Shown one piece after another: positions 43,411-51,662 of a DNA stretch of 64,000 nt. A program made the position numbers and the translations under genes. The stretch comes from Phytoactinopolyspora limicola. Its GTDB lineage: Bacteria; Actinomycetota; Actinomycetes; Jiangellales; Jiangellaceae. Location of the stretch: assembly GCF_011320225.1 (NCBI RefSeq), contig NZ_JAAOEN010000019.1, positions 1-64,000 of the forward strand. The letters are read 5' to 3'. The number at the start of each line of letters is the position of its first letter. Positions within the stretch are counted from its first letter, which is position 1. A model generated the notes under the pieces. That model was given only the letters and a program-made list of their open reading frames with translations. It made no database searches and was not told the DNA's origin.

Positions 43411-43908
43411 GTGACGACGACACGTGGCGTGCTGTACGTCCACGCGAGTACGTCGGCGTTGTGCCCGCATGTTGAATGGGCAGTCGCCGGCGCTATAGGT
43501 GTGCGCGTGAGCCTGGAGTGGACACCTCAGCCTGCCCAGCCTGGCGCGTTCCGGGCCGAATTGTCGTGGCAGGGCGACGTCGGTACCGGCGCCAAGATCG
43601 CATCGGCGCTGCGCGGATGGTTGCACTTGCGGTTCGAGGTCACCGAAGAACCCGCGGCCGGCACGGAGGGGGCGCGTTATGCGTATACCCCCGCGCTCGG
43701 CATCTTCCATGCGGTAACCGGCGTGCACGGCGACATCATGATTCCGGAGGATCGCGTCAAGGCGGCGATGATCAAGGCCGCGGCCGGTGAGGTCGACCTT
43801 CAGGAAGAGCTGCGTAAGCTGGTCGGAAAGCCCTGGGATGACGAGCTGGAGCCGTTCCGATATGCGGGGGAAGGTGCCCCGGTGCGGTGGCTGCACCAGG
43901 TCGTCTGA
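43411..43908 (+). CDS. DUF3145 family protein
   Basis: 165 residues, GTG start with AGGAGG (43400-43405) 5 nt upstream. It matches the actinobacteria-restricted DUF3145 family from end to end: GVLYVHASTSALCPHVEWAV, GWLHLRFEVTEEP, YTPALGIFHAVTGVHGDIMIPEDR. The function is unknown. Its place beside the fatty-acid synthesis operon is conserved in related actinomycetes as I recall, which hints at a link to lipid or envelope metabolism. Confidence 0.88.
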   Translation: MTTTRGVLYVHASTSALCPHVEWAVAGAIGVRVSLEWTPQPAQPGAFRAELSWQGDVGTGAKIASALRGWLHLRFEVTEEPAAGTEGARYAYTPALGIFHAVTGVHGDIMIPEDRVKAAMIKAAAGEVDLQEELRKLVGKPWDDELEPFRYAGEGAPVRWLHQVV

Positions 43909-44053
43909 AAAAGGTCGACGTGAGGGGCTTCACAGGGCGGTGAGCCGCGTGTAAGGTCTCAGCCAGGTGAAAGGCCCCCTGTTCGTGGCCGCTCCGGCAT
44001 CGGTGTTTTCCCCGGCCCGGTGACCCGGGAACCACAGCGGCCTCACCACGTGA

Positions 44054-44090
44054 GCGGCCCGGCTCCCCCTCGTGGGTTGAGCCGGGCCGC
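44054..44090 (+). terminator. Terminator-like hairpin after DUF3145
   Basis: GCGGCCCGGCTC (44054-44065) pairs perfectly with GAGCCGGGCCGC (44079-44090) around a 13-nt loop. It stands 146 bp after the DUF3145 stop and just before the 74-bp palindrome. The stretch 43909-44053 has no gene; weaker hairpins there could be part of a long 3' untranslated region. Confidence 0.65.
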
Positions 44091-44104
44091 GCCACTATGT
44101 CCAC

Positions 44105-44178
44105 CCCCTGTCCCCATGATCATTGGCTTTTGACTACCGGATCCGGTAGTCAAAAGCCAATGATCATGGGGACAGGGG
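44105..44178. repeat. 74-bp perfect palindrome between convergent DUF3145 and accD
   Basis: All 37 base pairs match across the centre of GGATCC at 44139-44144. Arms run CCCCTGTCCCCATGATCATT, then GGCTTTTGACTACCGGA. The inner 50 bp are the 6869-6918 palindrome with one compensated change (G to A in one arm, C to T in the other), so selection or a copying process has kept the symmetry. It lies 14 bp from the accD stop and can act as a terminator in both directions. Confidence 0.92.
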
Positions 44179-44192
44179 CAGGACAGGGGGTG

Positions 44193-45638
44193 TTACAGCG
44201 GGATGTTGCTGTGGGAGCCCCTGCGGGCGGGCGCTTCGGCCAGAGCCCGGGCTAGCGCGGAACGCGTCGACTTCTGCTCGACGATCTCGTCCACCACGCC
44301 GATGTCCATCGCCCGGTCGAGGCCGCCGGCTACCCGCTCGTGTTCCTCGGCGAGTTCGACCTCCACTTGCGGACGGAGTTCGGGGTCTACTTCGGCCAGC
44401 TTGCGCCGATGCAGGATCCGCACCGCCGCCACCGCGCCCATGACGGCCACCTCCGCCGTCGGCCACGCCAGGACCCGGGTGGCCCCCAGCGCCCGCGAGT
44501 TCATCGCGATGTATGCGCCGCCGTACGCCTTCCGCGTCACGAGCGTCACCCTTGGGACGCTGGCCTCAGCGAAGGCGTGCAGTAGCTTCGCGCCGCGGCG
44601 CACGACGCCGTCCCACTCCTGGCCCACGCCGGGTAAGTAGCCCGGTACGTCGACCACCACGACCAACGGCACGCCCAGTGAGTCGCACATTCGGACGAAC
44701 CGGGCCGCCTTCTCCGCCGAGGTGGAGTCCAGGCACCCACCCAACCGCAGCGGATTGTTGGCGACGACGCCGACGGTGCGCCCGCCGAGGCGGCCAAGGG
44801 TGGTGACGATGTTGGGCGCCCATTTGGCATGCAACTCCACCGCGGTGGACTCGTCGAGGAGGTCGTCGACGATCGGGTGGACGTCGTAGGCGCGTTTGGC
44901 GGACTCCGGGAGATGTATGCCCAGGTCGACGTCGTTGACACCGGCTGTGTCGATCTCTCCTTGGCTGCCCAGCAGGGACGCCAGCATCCGGGCGCGGCCA
45001 AGGGCGTCCTGTTCGGTGGAGGTGAGGACGTGCACCACGCCGGAGCGCCGCCCGTGTGGTTCTGGTCCACCCAGCCGGAGCATATCGACGTCCTCCCCGG
45101 TGACCGAACGTACGACGTCCGGGCCGGTGACGAACACCCGTCCTTCCGGTCCGAGGATGACGATGTCGGTCAGCGCGGGGCCGTACGCGGCGCCCCCGGC
45201 AGCCGGACCGAGCACCACCGAGATTTGCGGGATTGTGCCCGACGCCCGCGTCATGATCGCGAAGATCTGCCCGACGGCGTGGAGAGACAACACTCCCTCC
45301 GGCAGCCTGGCGCCACCGGAATGCCACAAGCCGATGATCGGGACACCTTCGGCCAGCGCCCGTTCGTAGGCCTGCACCACTACGCGGCAGCCGTCGTCGC
45401 CCATGGCGCCGCCCATCACCGTCGCGTCGGAGCAGAATGCCACCACCGGCGTGCCGTCTACGGTGCCGGCCGCGGCTAGCATGCCACTGCGGTCGTCCGG
45501 GCTGACCAGCTCCATCGAGCCGGCGTCCAGGAGCGCCTCGAGTCGGTGACGGGGATGGCGTGGGTCTTCGTCCCTGGACAGCCTCTCCGCCCCCGCGGCC
45601 GCTTGGGCTGGGACGGGACGGCTGTCGAGGGCTGTCAT
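44193..45638 (-). CDS. accD: Acyl-CoA carboxylase carboxyltransferase (beta) subunit
   Basis: 481 residues with fused N- and C-terminal carboxyltransferase halves, as in actinobacterial AccD/PccB proteins. Motifs are MVSPDD-like start, SGGARLPEGVLSLHAVGQIF, GPAAGGAAYGPALTDIVI in the first half and VVVDVPGYLPGVGQEWDGVVRRGAKLL, TLVTRKAYGGAYIAMNSR in the second. It transfers carboxyl groups from biotin to acetyl- or propionyl-CoA. The start shares one base with the fabF stop. Its biotin carboxylase/carrier partner (AccA) is not in the window. Confidence 0.9.
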   Translation of the reverse strand: MTALDSRPVPAQAAAGAERLSRDEDPRHPRHRLEALLDAGSMELVSPDDRSGMLAAAGTVDGTPVVAFCSDATVMGGAMGDDGCRVVVQAYERALAEGVPIIGLWHSGGARLPEGVLSLHAVGQIFAIMTRASGTIPQISVVLGPAAGGAAYGPALTDIVILGPEGRVFVTGPDVVRSVTGEDVDMLRLGGPEPHGRRSGVVHVLTSTEQDALGRARMLASLLGSQGEIDTAGVNDVDLGIHLPESAKRAYDVHPIVDDLLDESTAVELHAKWAPNIVTTLGRLGGRTVGVVANNPLRLGGCLDSTSAEKAARFVRMCDSLGVPLVVVVDVPGYLPGVGQEWDGVVRRGAKLLHAFAEASVPRVTLVTRKAYGGAYIAMNSRALGATRVLAWPTAEVAVMGAVAAVRILHRRKLAEVDPELRPQVEVELAEEHERVAGGLDRAMDIGVVDEIVEQKSTRSALARALAEAPARRGSHSNIPL

Positions 45639-46897
45639 CAGGGTTTCCTGAAGGCGAGGACGACGTTGTGTCCCCCGAAGCCGAACGCGTTGTTCAGCGC
45701 GGCGACTGGACCGTCGCCGAGTTTGCGCGGCTCACCACGCACCACGTCGAGACCGATCACCTCGTCGAGATGATCGACGTTGATAGTGGGCGGGATCTGA
45801 CCGTGGTGGACGGTGAGAACCGTGGCCAGCGCCTCCACCGCGCCGGCCCCACCGAGCAAGTGTCCGATCATCGACTTCGGTGCGGTGACCGGGATGCCCG
45901 CTATGACCTCGCCGAAGACCTTACGCAGGGCTAACGCCTCGGCGGCGTCGCCGACCGGCGTAGAGGTGGCGTGGCAGTTGATGTGGTTGATGTCCGACGG
46001 CCGAAGTCCGCCGTCGTCCAGCGCCTTACGAGTGGCCGCCATGACACCGGCGCCGTCGGGCTCCGGCTGCGCGATGTGGTGGGCGTCGGAGGTGATGCCG
46101 GCGCCGGCGAGTTCGGCGTAGACCGTGGCACCGCGCGCCTCGGCGTGTTCGGCCGATTCGAGGACGAACAACGCGCCGCCCTCACCCAGCACGAAACCAT
46201 CGCGATCTTTGTCGAATGGCCGGCTGACGGCCGTGGGGTCGCCTTCACGCTTCGACATCGCCATCATGTTGGCGAACGCGGCGATCGGCAGTGGGTGGAT
46301 CACGGCCTCCGTGCCGCCGGCGACGACGATGTCGGCGCGGCCCGATCGGATCATGTCCAGCCCGTACGCGATTGCCTCGGCACCCGACGAGCACGCACTA
46401 ACGGGCGTGTGCACGCCGGCCCGGGCTTGCAGCGCCAGGCCGACGTTGGCGGCCGGGCTGTTCGGCATCAGCATGGGAATCGCTAGTGGAGACACCTTGC
46501 GTGGGCCGTGTGCGAGCAGTTGATCGTAGTTGCCGAGCAGGGTGTGCAGCCCACCGATACCGGACGCGCAGACCACGCCGAACCGGTCCGGATCTACCCC
46601 GGTCTCCGACGCCTTGCCCTCGAAGCCGGCGTCGGCCCATGCCTGCCGCGCGGCGATCAAGGCGATCTGCGCCGACCGGTCGAGCCTGCGGGCCTCGACC
46701 CGCGGCAGGACCTCGGAGGGGTCGACAGCCACCGGGGCGCCGATGCGCACCGGCGACTGCTCGACCCACTCTTCGGTCAGGTGGCGCACGCCGCTGCGGC
46801 CGCTCAGCAGCGCGTCCCAGGTCGACGCGACATCACCACCAAGGGGCGTGCTCGCGCCGAGCCCCGTGACGACGACAGGAACCTGGGAACGTGCCAT
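45638..46897 (-). CDS. fabF: 3-oxoacyl-[ACP] synthase II
   Basis: 419 residues. The thiolase-fold active site is complete: Cys169 in VSACSSGAEA, His in NCHATSTPVGD, and His in SMIGHLLGGAGAVEA. It elongates acyl-ACP with malonyl-ACP. It starts 5 bp after acpP. Gene order fabD-fabH-acpP-fabF is the classic actinomycete arrangement. Confidence 0.95.
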   Translation of the reverse strand: MARSQVPVVVTGLGASTPLGGDVASTWDALLSGRSGVRHLTEEWVEQSPVRIGAPVAVDPSEVLPRVEARRLDRSAQIALIAARQAWADAGFEGKASETGVDPDRFGVVCASGIGGLHTLLGNYDQLLAHGPRKVSPLAIPMLMPNSPAANVGLALQARAGVHTPVSACSSGAEAIAYGLDMIRSGRADIVVAGGTEAVIHPLPIAAFANMMAMSKREGDPTAVSRPFDKDRDGFVLGEGGALFVLESAEHAEARGATVYAELAGAGITSDAHHIAQPEPDGAGVMAATRKALDDGGLRPSDINHINCHATSTPVGDAAEALALRKVFGEVIAGIPVTAPKSMIGHLLGGAGAVEALATVLTVHHGQIPPTINVDHLDEVIGLDVVRGEPRKLGDGPVAALNNAFGFGGHNVVLAFRKP

Positions 46898-46902
46898 GGT
46901 GA

Positions 46903-47157
46903 TCAGGCCTCCGCGCTAGCGTTCTTGATGTACGACACGGCGTCACCGACGGTGGCGAGGTTCTTGACCTCGTCCTCGGGGATCTTCACCCCGAACTTCT
47001 CTTCGGCGCCGACCACTACCTCGATCATCGACAGCGAGTCGATGTCGAGGTCGTCGGTGAACGACTTGTCGAGTTGGACGTCCGCCGCGGGGACGCCGGT
47101 GATCTCGTTGACGATCTCGGCGAGACCCGTCAGGATCTCTTCTTCGTTGCTGGCCAT
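46903..47157 (-). CDS. acpP: Acyl carrier protein
   Basis: 84 residues from ATG 47157 with GGAG-like sequence upstream. The phosphopantetheine attachment serine is Ser41 in DDLDIDSLSMIEVV. The protein is acidic as expected. It carries growing acyl chains for the FabD, FabH and FabF enzymes encoded around it. It lies 76 bp after fabH, a gap that may hold a second promoter or processing site because ACP is needed in excess. Confidence 0.95.
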   Translation of the reverse strand: MASNEEEILTGLAEIVNEITGVPAADVQLDKSFTDDLDIDSLSMIEVVVGAEEKFGVKIPEDEVKNLATVGDAVSYIKNASAEA

Positions 47158-47233
47158 CTCTTCGTTTTCTCCTCGATCTAGGTGGTGCGTCAAGGGCCCC
47201 GTCACGCACGTCGTCGGGCGGGCGGGTGCTCGC

Positions 47234-48250
47234 TCAGGGTATGCGGACCACTTGGCCGGCGTAGACCAGCCCCGCCCCGAATCCGATGATGAGAGCGAGG
47301 TCACCACTCGTGGCCTCGCCGTTCTCCACCATCCGCTCCAGGGCCAGGGGGACCGACGCCGCCGACGTGTTGCCCTGGGTGGCGATGTCGCGGGCGATGG
47401 CCACCGAGTCTGGCAGTTTCAGCTGCCGCGCCATCGCGTCGGTGATGCGCATGTTGGCCTGGTGTGGGGCGAAGACGTCGAGGTCGGCCATGGTGATGCC
47501 GGCGGCGGCAACCGCCTCCTGCGCTACCTTCGCCATCTCGTACGATGCCCAGCGGAAGACGGGGTTGCCCTCCATGACCAGGTGGGGCATTTCTGGACCG
47601 TCCGCACCGAACAGCGCTTCGCGCCAGCCTTTCTTCTGCCGGATGTGGTCAAGGGCGGATCCGTCGGACCCCCACACCACTGGGCCGATGCCGGGCGGGT
47701 CGTCCGGGCCGCCCGGGCCGACTACCACGGCACCCGCGCCGTCGGCGAAGATGAACGCCGTCGAGCGGTCGTGCGGGTCGGTGAGGTCGGATAGCCGCTC
47801 GACGCCGATGACCAGCACGTGCCGGGACGTGCCGGCCCGGACCATATCCGAGGCCAGCGATAGTCCGTAGCAGAAGCCGGCGCACGCGGCGGAGATGTCG
47901 AACGCCGCCGCGCTGCCGGCGCCGAGTTTGTGGGCGATCTCCACTGCGGCCGACGGTGTCTGGTAGAGGTGGGTGACCGTGGCCACGACGACGCAGTCGA
48001 TCTGGTCGGGCTGGATGCCGGCGTGGGCGAGTGCTTTACCGGCCGCGGCCAGGCTCATCGATACCACTGTCTCGTCCGGGCCGGCCCAGCGGCGGGATTC
48101 GATACCCGACCGGGTCCGGATCCACTCGTCGGACGAGTCGATGTTCTTGACGATTTCGTCGTTGCCGACGACGCGGGTAGGCCGGTAGGCACCGAGGCCC
48201 AAGATTCGGCTGGTCCAGGCCGACGGGGGTAGCGCTATCTGGGCGCTCAT
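47234..48250 (-). CDS. fabH: 3-oxoacyl-[ACP] synthase III
   Basis: 338 residues. Active-site Cys123 lies in DISAACAGFCYGL, with His in FAPHQANMRITDAM and Asn in QGNTSAASVPLAL. It starts fatty-acid synthesis by joining an acyl-CoA (often branched in actinomycetes) to malonyl-ACP. The ATG overlaps the fabD stop by 4 bp. Confidence 0.95.
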   Translation of the reverse strand: MSAQIALPPSAWTSRILGLGAYRPTRVVGNDEIVKNIDSSDEWIRTRSGIESRRWAGPDETVVSMSLAAAGKALAHAGIQPDQIDCVVVATVTHLYQTPSAAVEIAHKLGAGSAAAFDISAACAGFCYGLSLASDMVRAGTSRHVLVIGVERLSDLTDPHDRSTAFIFADGAGAVVVGPGGPDDPPGIGPVVWGSDGSALDHIRQKKGWREALFGADGPEMPHLVMEGNPVFRWASYEMAKVAQEAVAAAGITMADLDVFAPHQANMRITDAMARQLKLPDSVAIARDIATQGNTSAASVPLALERMVENGEATSGDLALIIGFGAGLVYAGQVVRIP

Positions 48251-49431
48251 GGCGACACCGCCTCCGGATGCAGTCTAACGAGGGGTTGGCCGGGGGCGAC
48301 CGGATCGCCGTCCTCCACCAGCCATTCCAGCACGGTTCCGCCGTGGGCGGCTCGGATTTCCCGCGAGTCGCGTAACGACGTGACGGTACCAACGTGGTCA
48401 CCAGGTGCGAGCTGCGCACCGGCCTCTAGCGTCGCGGCGTTGAAGGTACCTTTCATGGGGGCGACGACCAGGCGCCACGTGGGGCTCGCCGTCATGGGAC
48501 TGGGTGCTCCGTGCCGCTCGACGAAGCGGCGCGCCTCGTCGAGCTGGTCGGGTGTCTTCAACGCGAACGTCTCGACGCCCGGAATGGCTCGTCGAGCCAA
48601 GCCGGTGAGAGTGCCGGCGGGCGGGACCTCCAGGATGCCGGTGATTCCCAGGTCGGCCATGGTGGCCTGACAGAGATCCCACCGGACCGGGTTGGACACC
48701 TGCTCGACGATGCGATCGAGAACCTCGCGACCGCTGTGCACCACGTGCCCGTCCCGGTTGGACAGCAGCCTGGTCCGGGGATCGTGAGTGCTGATGGCGC
48801 TGGCATAGCGGCGCAGTGTGTCTACGGCCGGTGCCATGTGGTGAGTGTGGAAGGCGCCGGCCACTGACAACGGGCGCAGCCGGGCTCCCTCGGGTGGGTC
48901 GGCTTTCAGCGCGTCGAGCTGCTCAAGCGTGCCGGCGGCGACGATCTGGCCGGCGCCGTTGACGTTGGCCGGGGTCAGTCCGTGTTTGTCCAGGACCTGG
49001 AGGACGTGGTCGGAGTCGCCCCCCAGCACCGCGGTCATGCCGGTCGGGGTGGCGTTGGAGGCGGCGGCCATAGCTCGGCCGCGCTCGCGGACGAACACCA
49101 TGGCCTGCTCGGCGGTGATGACGCGTGCACCGGCGGCGGCGGTGATCTCTCCGACGCTGTGTCCGGCCACAGCGGTCACCGCGTGGTAAGCGTCGGCAGG
49201 GTGTGGGAAGAGCTCGAGCGCGGCGACGAGGCCAGCGGCCACGAGTAGAGGCTGGGCGATGGCGGTGTCGCGGATGGTGTCGGCGTCGGCTTCGGTGCCG
49301 TAGTGCGCGAGGTCGAGCCCGGCGACGGCCGACAGCCACTCGATCCGGTTGGCGAAGGTGGGCTCTTCCAGCCACGGGGTGAGGAAGCCGGGGGTCTGAG
49401 AGCCCTGTCCGGGCGCGACGATGACCAACAC
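48247..49431 (-). CDS. fabD: Malonyl-CoA:ACP transacylase fused to a lysine-less biotinyl-like domain
   Basis: 394 residues from GTG 49431 (GGTGG-type site just upstream); ordinary FabD is about 300-320. Residues 1-305 are FabD: APGQGSQTPGF, catalytic Ser92 in GHSVGE, and AFHTHHM with the catalytic His. Residues 318-394 align with biotin-carrier domains from VVAPMKGTF to GGTVLEWLVEDGDPVAPGQPLVRL. Where the carrier motif EAMKMENEVRA is expected the sequence is TSLRDSREIRA, so the biotinylated lysine is Arg354 and the flanking Met residues are lost. The tail may dock onto the acyl-CoA carboxylase, whose AccD subunit is encoded in the same operon. Confidence 0.9.
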   Translation of the reverse strand: MLVIVAPGQGSQTPGFLTPWLEEPTFANRIEWLSAVAGLDLAHYGTEADADTIRDTAIAQPLLVAAGLVAALELFPHPADAYHAVTAVAGHSVGEITAAAGARVITAEQAMVFVRERGRAMAAASNATPTGMTAVLGGDSDHVLQVLDKHGLTPANVNGAGQIVAAGTLEQLDALKADPPEGARLRPLSVAGAFHTHHMAPAVDTLRRYASAISTHDPRTRLLSNRDGHVVHSGREVLDRIVEQVSNPVRWDLCQATMADLGITGILEVPPAGTLTGLARRAIPGVETFALKTPDQLDEARRFVERHGAPSPMTASPTWRLVVAPMKGTFNAATLEAGAQLAPGDHVGTVTSLRDSREIRAAHGGTVLEWLVEDGDPVAPGQPLVRLHPEAVSP

Positions 49432-49446
49432 CCTTCCACCCTGCTC

Positions 49447-49498
49447 GTTACTGGTCCGTAGAAGGGGGCGGCCCAACGAACAAGGTCGTCCCAGTAAC
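49447..49498. promoter_or_regulatory. Inverted repeat upstream of fabD (possible FasR site)
   Basis: GTTACTGG (49447-49454) and CCAGTAAC (49491-49498) are perfect 8-bp arms 36 bp apart, in the 272-bp gap between the PucR-type regulator and fabD. In Streptomyces the homologous FasR regulator activates the fab operon from this gap. Whether these arms are its site or a leader hairpin is not known. The rest of the gap (to 49703) shows no gene. Confidence 0.4.
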
Positions 49499-49703
49499 TT
49501 TGGGCAGTTCCCACAAACCGGCGTCGGCGGTGGATTCTCCGGTTCCGGGTGACGTGTCCGGGTTTCCAGCTATCCGGTGACCGATCGTCTCGCCGGACGT
49601 GCCGTCTGGGGGACCGTCCAGAGCAGTGATCATGGTTCTGACGAGCACAAACCCGACGGCGAAGGACGAGAGCGGCACGCGAGACGACGCCGCCGCGCCG
49701 GTG

Positions 49704-50879
49704 TCACTCCGGATGTGGCGGGTGTAGCCGTCCCAACGTCAACGCCAACCGCAGCGTGTACGAATCGCGGGCGTCGGTGGGTGTGAGTCCTACCACGTCC
49801 GTCACCCGGCGTAGCCGGTACCGCACCGTATTCGGGTGGACGAACAAGAACCTGGCCGCCGCCTCCACGGACGCACCCGTCTCCAGATAAGCCGCCAGTG
49901 TCTCCAGGACGACCGGACCCGCCTCAGCCACCGGGAAGTACACTTCCGCGACCAACTCGCGCACGGCGTCCTGATCTCCGGACAACGCCCGCTCGGGCAG
50001 GAGTGCCGACGCCGCCACCGGGCGAGGGGCATCCGGCCAGCCGTCCGCCGCGACAAGCCCCGAGACCGCGGCCCGCGCCGACTGCGCCGCCGAGACGAGG
50101 TCCGGTACCAGCGGCCCCACCACCACCGGCCCCGGGCCGAAGTGACTCACCAGGCTCTTCGCCGCCCGCACCGGATCCTCGACGCCACCGAGGATCGCGA
50201 CCAGTCGATCGCCCTGCATGCCGGTCAGCACGTCGTATCCGGCTTTGCGGGCGCTCCGGCGGATGTCGTCCACGGTGTTGTCGCGCACCGCGGGAGGCCG
50301 GCCGATGATGACGGTCACACCGCCCTCGGCCATCCATCCCAGCGCTGACGCCCGCGAGCGGACGCCCTCGTCGGCTTCACCTCGCAAGAGCGAATCGACG
50401 ACGGTCGCCTCCAGTCGCGCGTCCCACGACCCCCGTGCCTCGGCGTAGCGGGCGTAGACGTGTGCCGCCGAGAACGCCACCTCGCGTGAATACCGCAAGA
50501 CACCTTCGAGCACCGCGGGCGCGTCGTCATCACCCACGACGTCGGCGACGTTGTCCTCGACCACCTCGATGGCGACCCGCACGACCTCCACCGTCTGCTG
50601 CAGGCTGATCGCGCGGATCAGATCCCGGGGAGCGGTGCCGAAGATGTCCGCGGTGGGTGTCGGACGGGCGTGGCGCGGGTTGCGATACCAATCGACGAAG
50701 GCCGCGATGCCAGCCTGGATCACCAATCCCACCCATGATCGCTGCTCCGGCGGCATCGCTCGGTACCACGACAGCTTGTCTTCCATCTTGGCGATGGCCG
50801 CCGTGGCGAGCGGTCCCGTGGCACGCTCGAGCAGATGCACGGTGCGCTCGTGACGCTTGGTGTCGCGGCGTGGAGACAT
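49704..50879 (-). CDS. PucR-family regulator of fatty-acid synthesis (FasR-like)
   Basis: 391 residues from ATG 50879. The N-terminal half is an all-helical RsbRD/CdaR-like region, the middle a GGDEF-like regulatory fold, and the C-terminus a PucR helix-turn-helix (LETLAAYLETGASVEAAARFLFVHPNTVRYRLRRVTDVVGL). Position directly upstream of fabD in the same orientation is the arrangement of Streptomyces FasR, an activator of the fab operon. No clear ribosome site precedes the ATG. Confidence 0.87.
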   Translation of the reverse strand: MSPRRDTKRHERTVHLLERATGPLATAAIAKMEDKLSWYRAMPPEQRSWVGLVIQAGIAAFVDWYRNPRHARPTPTADIFGTAPRDLIRAISLQQTVEVVRVAIEVVEDNVADVVGDDDAPAVLEGVLRYSREVAFSAAHVYARYAEARGSWDARLEATVVDSLLRGEADEGVRSRASALGWMAEGGVTVIIGRPPAVRDNTVDDIRRSARKAGYDVLTGMQGDRLVAILGGVEDPVRAAKSLVSHFGPGPVVVGPLVPDLVSAAQSARAAVSGLVAADGWPDAPRPVAASALLPERALSGDQDAVRELVAEVYFPVAEAGPVVLETLAAYLETGASVEAAARFLFVHPNTVRYRLRRVTDVVGLTPTDARDSYTLRLALTLGRLHPPHPE

Positions 50880-51065
50880 ATTCGGCAGCGTACGCGGCCA
50901 CCTTCGTCGCCCGGACAACCGCGTGTTGTCGTGTTGGCACAATCGACGGGCTCCGGCGCCGTCACCCCGGCGTGGACTCCGCCGTCCTCGTGGTAGCTCA
51001 GGAGTAGCTCATGGCTGGCACAGGCACTAGGAACAACACCCCGTCCGGCGCTAGGCTGACGCCCT

Positions 51066-51554
51066 ATGTCCACCTCGGTGCCTTCCGGGCGGCCGCCGGG
51101 CCGGTTGTCGCTGGACTCGCTCGGCACTGACTTACGCCCGATCCTGCTGGCGATGGCCGGTGGCGCCGTGCTGCTCGTCGTCATCGTGCTCCTGGCCATC
51201 CCCGACACCGGCGACGGCGTGGGTGTCGCCATCGTGTTGGCGATCGGGCTGGCGCTTGCCGTTGCGGCGTGGTGGATGCCTGGTGCTCGGTTGACGCCGT
51301 TGGACCCCACCCAGCGGGCCGATCCAGCCGCCGCCGCCCAGCTCCTGCGGGGTACCGGCTTCCTCGCCATGGCGCTGGCGGAGACGCCGGTGCTGGTGGG
51401 GGTCGTGGTGAGTTTCGTGACAGGTGGTTGGCTGCCCGCCTTGGCCGGTGGCGTGATCGGGACAGCCGCACTGCTCAGCCTGGGGCCGACGCGGCCGCGG
51501 CTCGAACTGTGGAAGGAACGGCTCGAGGTGCGTGGCGCACGCACCGGACTGTGA
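51066..51554 (+). CDS. Small membrane protein, unknown function
   Basis: 162 residues, not recognised. After a polar N-terminus (about 30 residues) there are two adjacent hydrophobic segments (about 30-50, ILLAMAGGAVLLVVIVLLAI; 57-77), then a loop and two more (about 103-120 and 125-142), ending with a basic tail (PTRPRLELWKERLEVRGARTG). It is divergent from the FasR-like gene. The fold and length resemble actinobacterial four-helix membrane proteins of unknown role. Confidence 0.65.
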   Translation: MSTSVPSGRPPGRLSLDSLGTDLRPILLAMAGGAVLLVVIVLLAIPDTGDGVGVAIVLAIGLALAVAAWWMPGARLTPLDPTQRADPAAAAQLLRGTGFLAMALAETPVLVGVVVSFVTGGWLPALAGGVIGTAALLSLGPTRPRLELWKERLEVRGARTGL

Positions 51555-51662
51555 CCTCGTCACGCCATCACTGCCGCGCGTTGGTGGACGGTATCCCCAG
51601 CCGGGGTGATGGCCCGCCGGAGTCCGCTTCGCGCCCATCGGGAACCGCGCGACACTTGATCC

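Noticed and set aside
43909-44053. Structured RNA gene or riboswitch after DUF3145
   Set aside because: Several short GC stems are possible, but I could not match any known riboswitch, SRP RNA, tmRNA or 6S RNA core.
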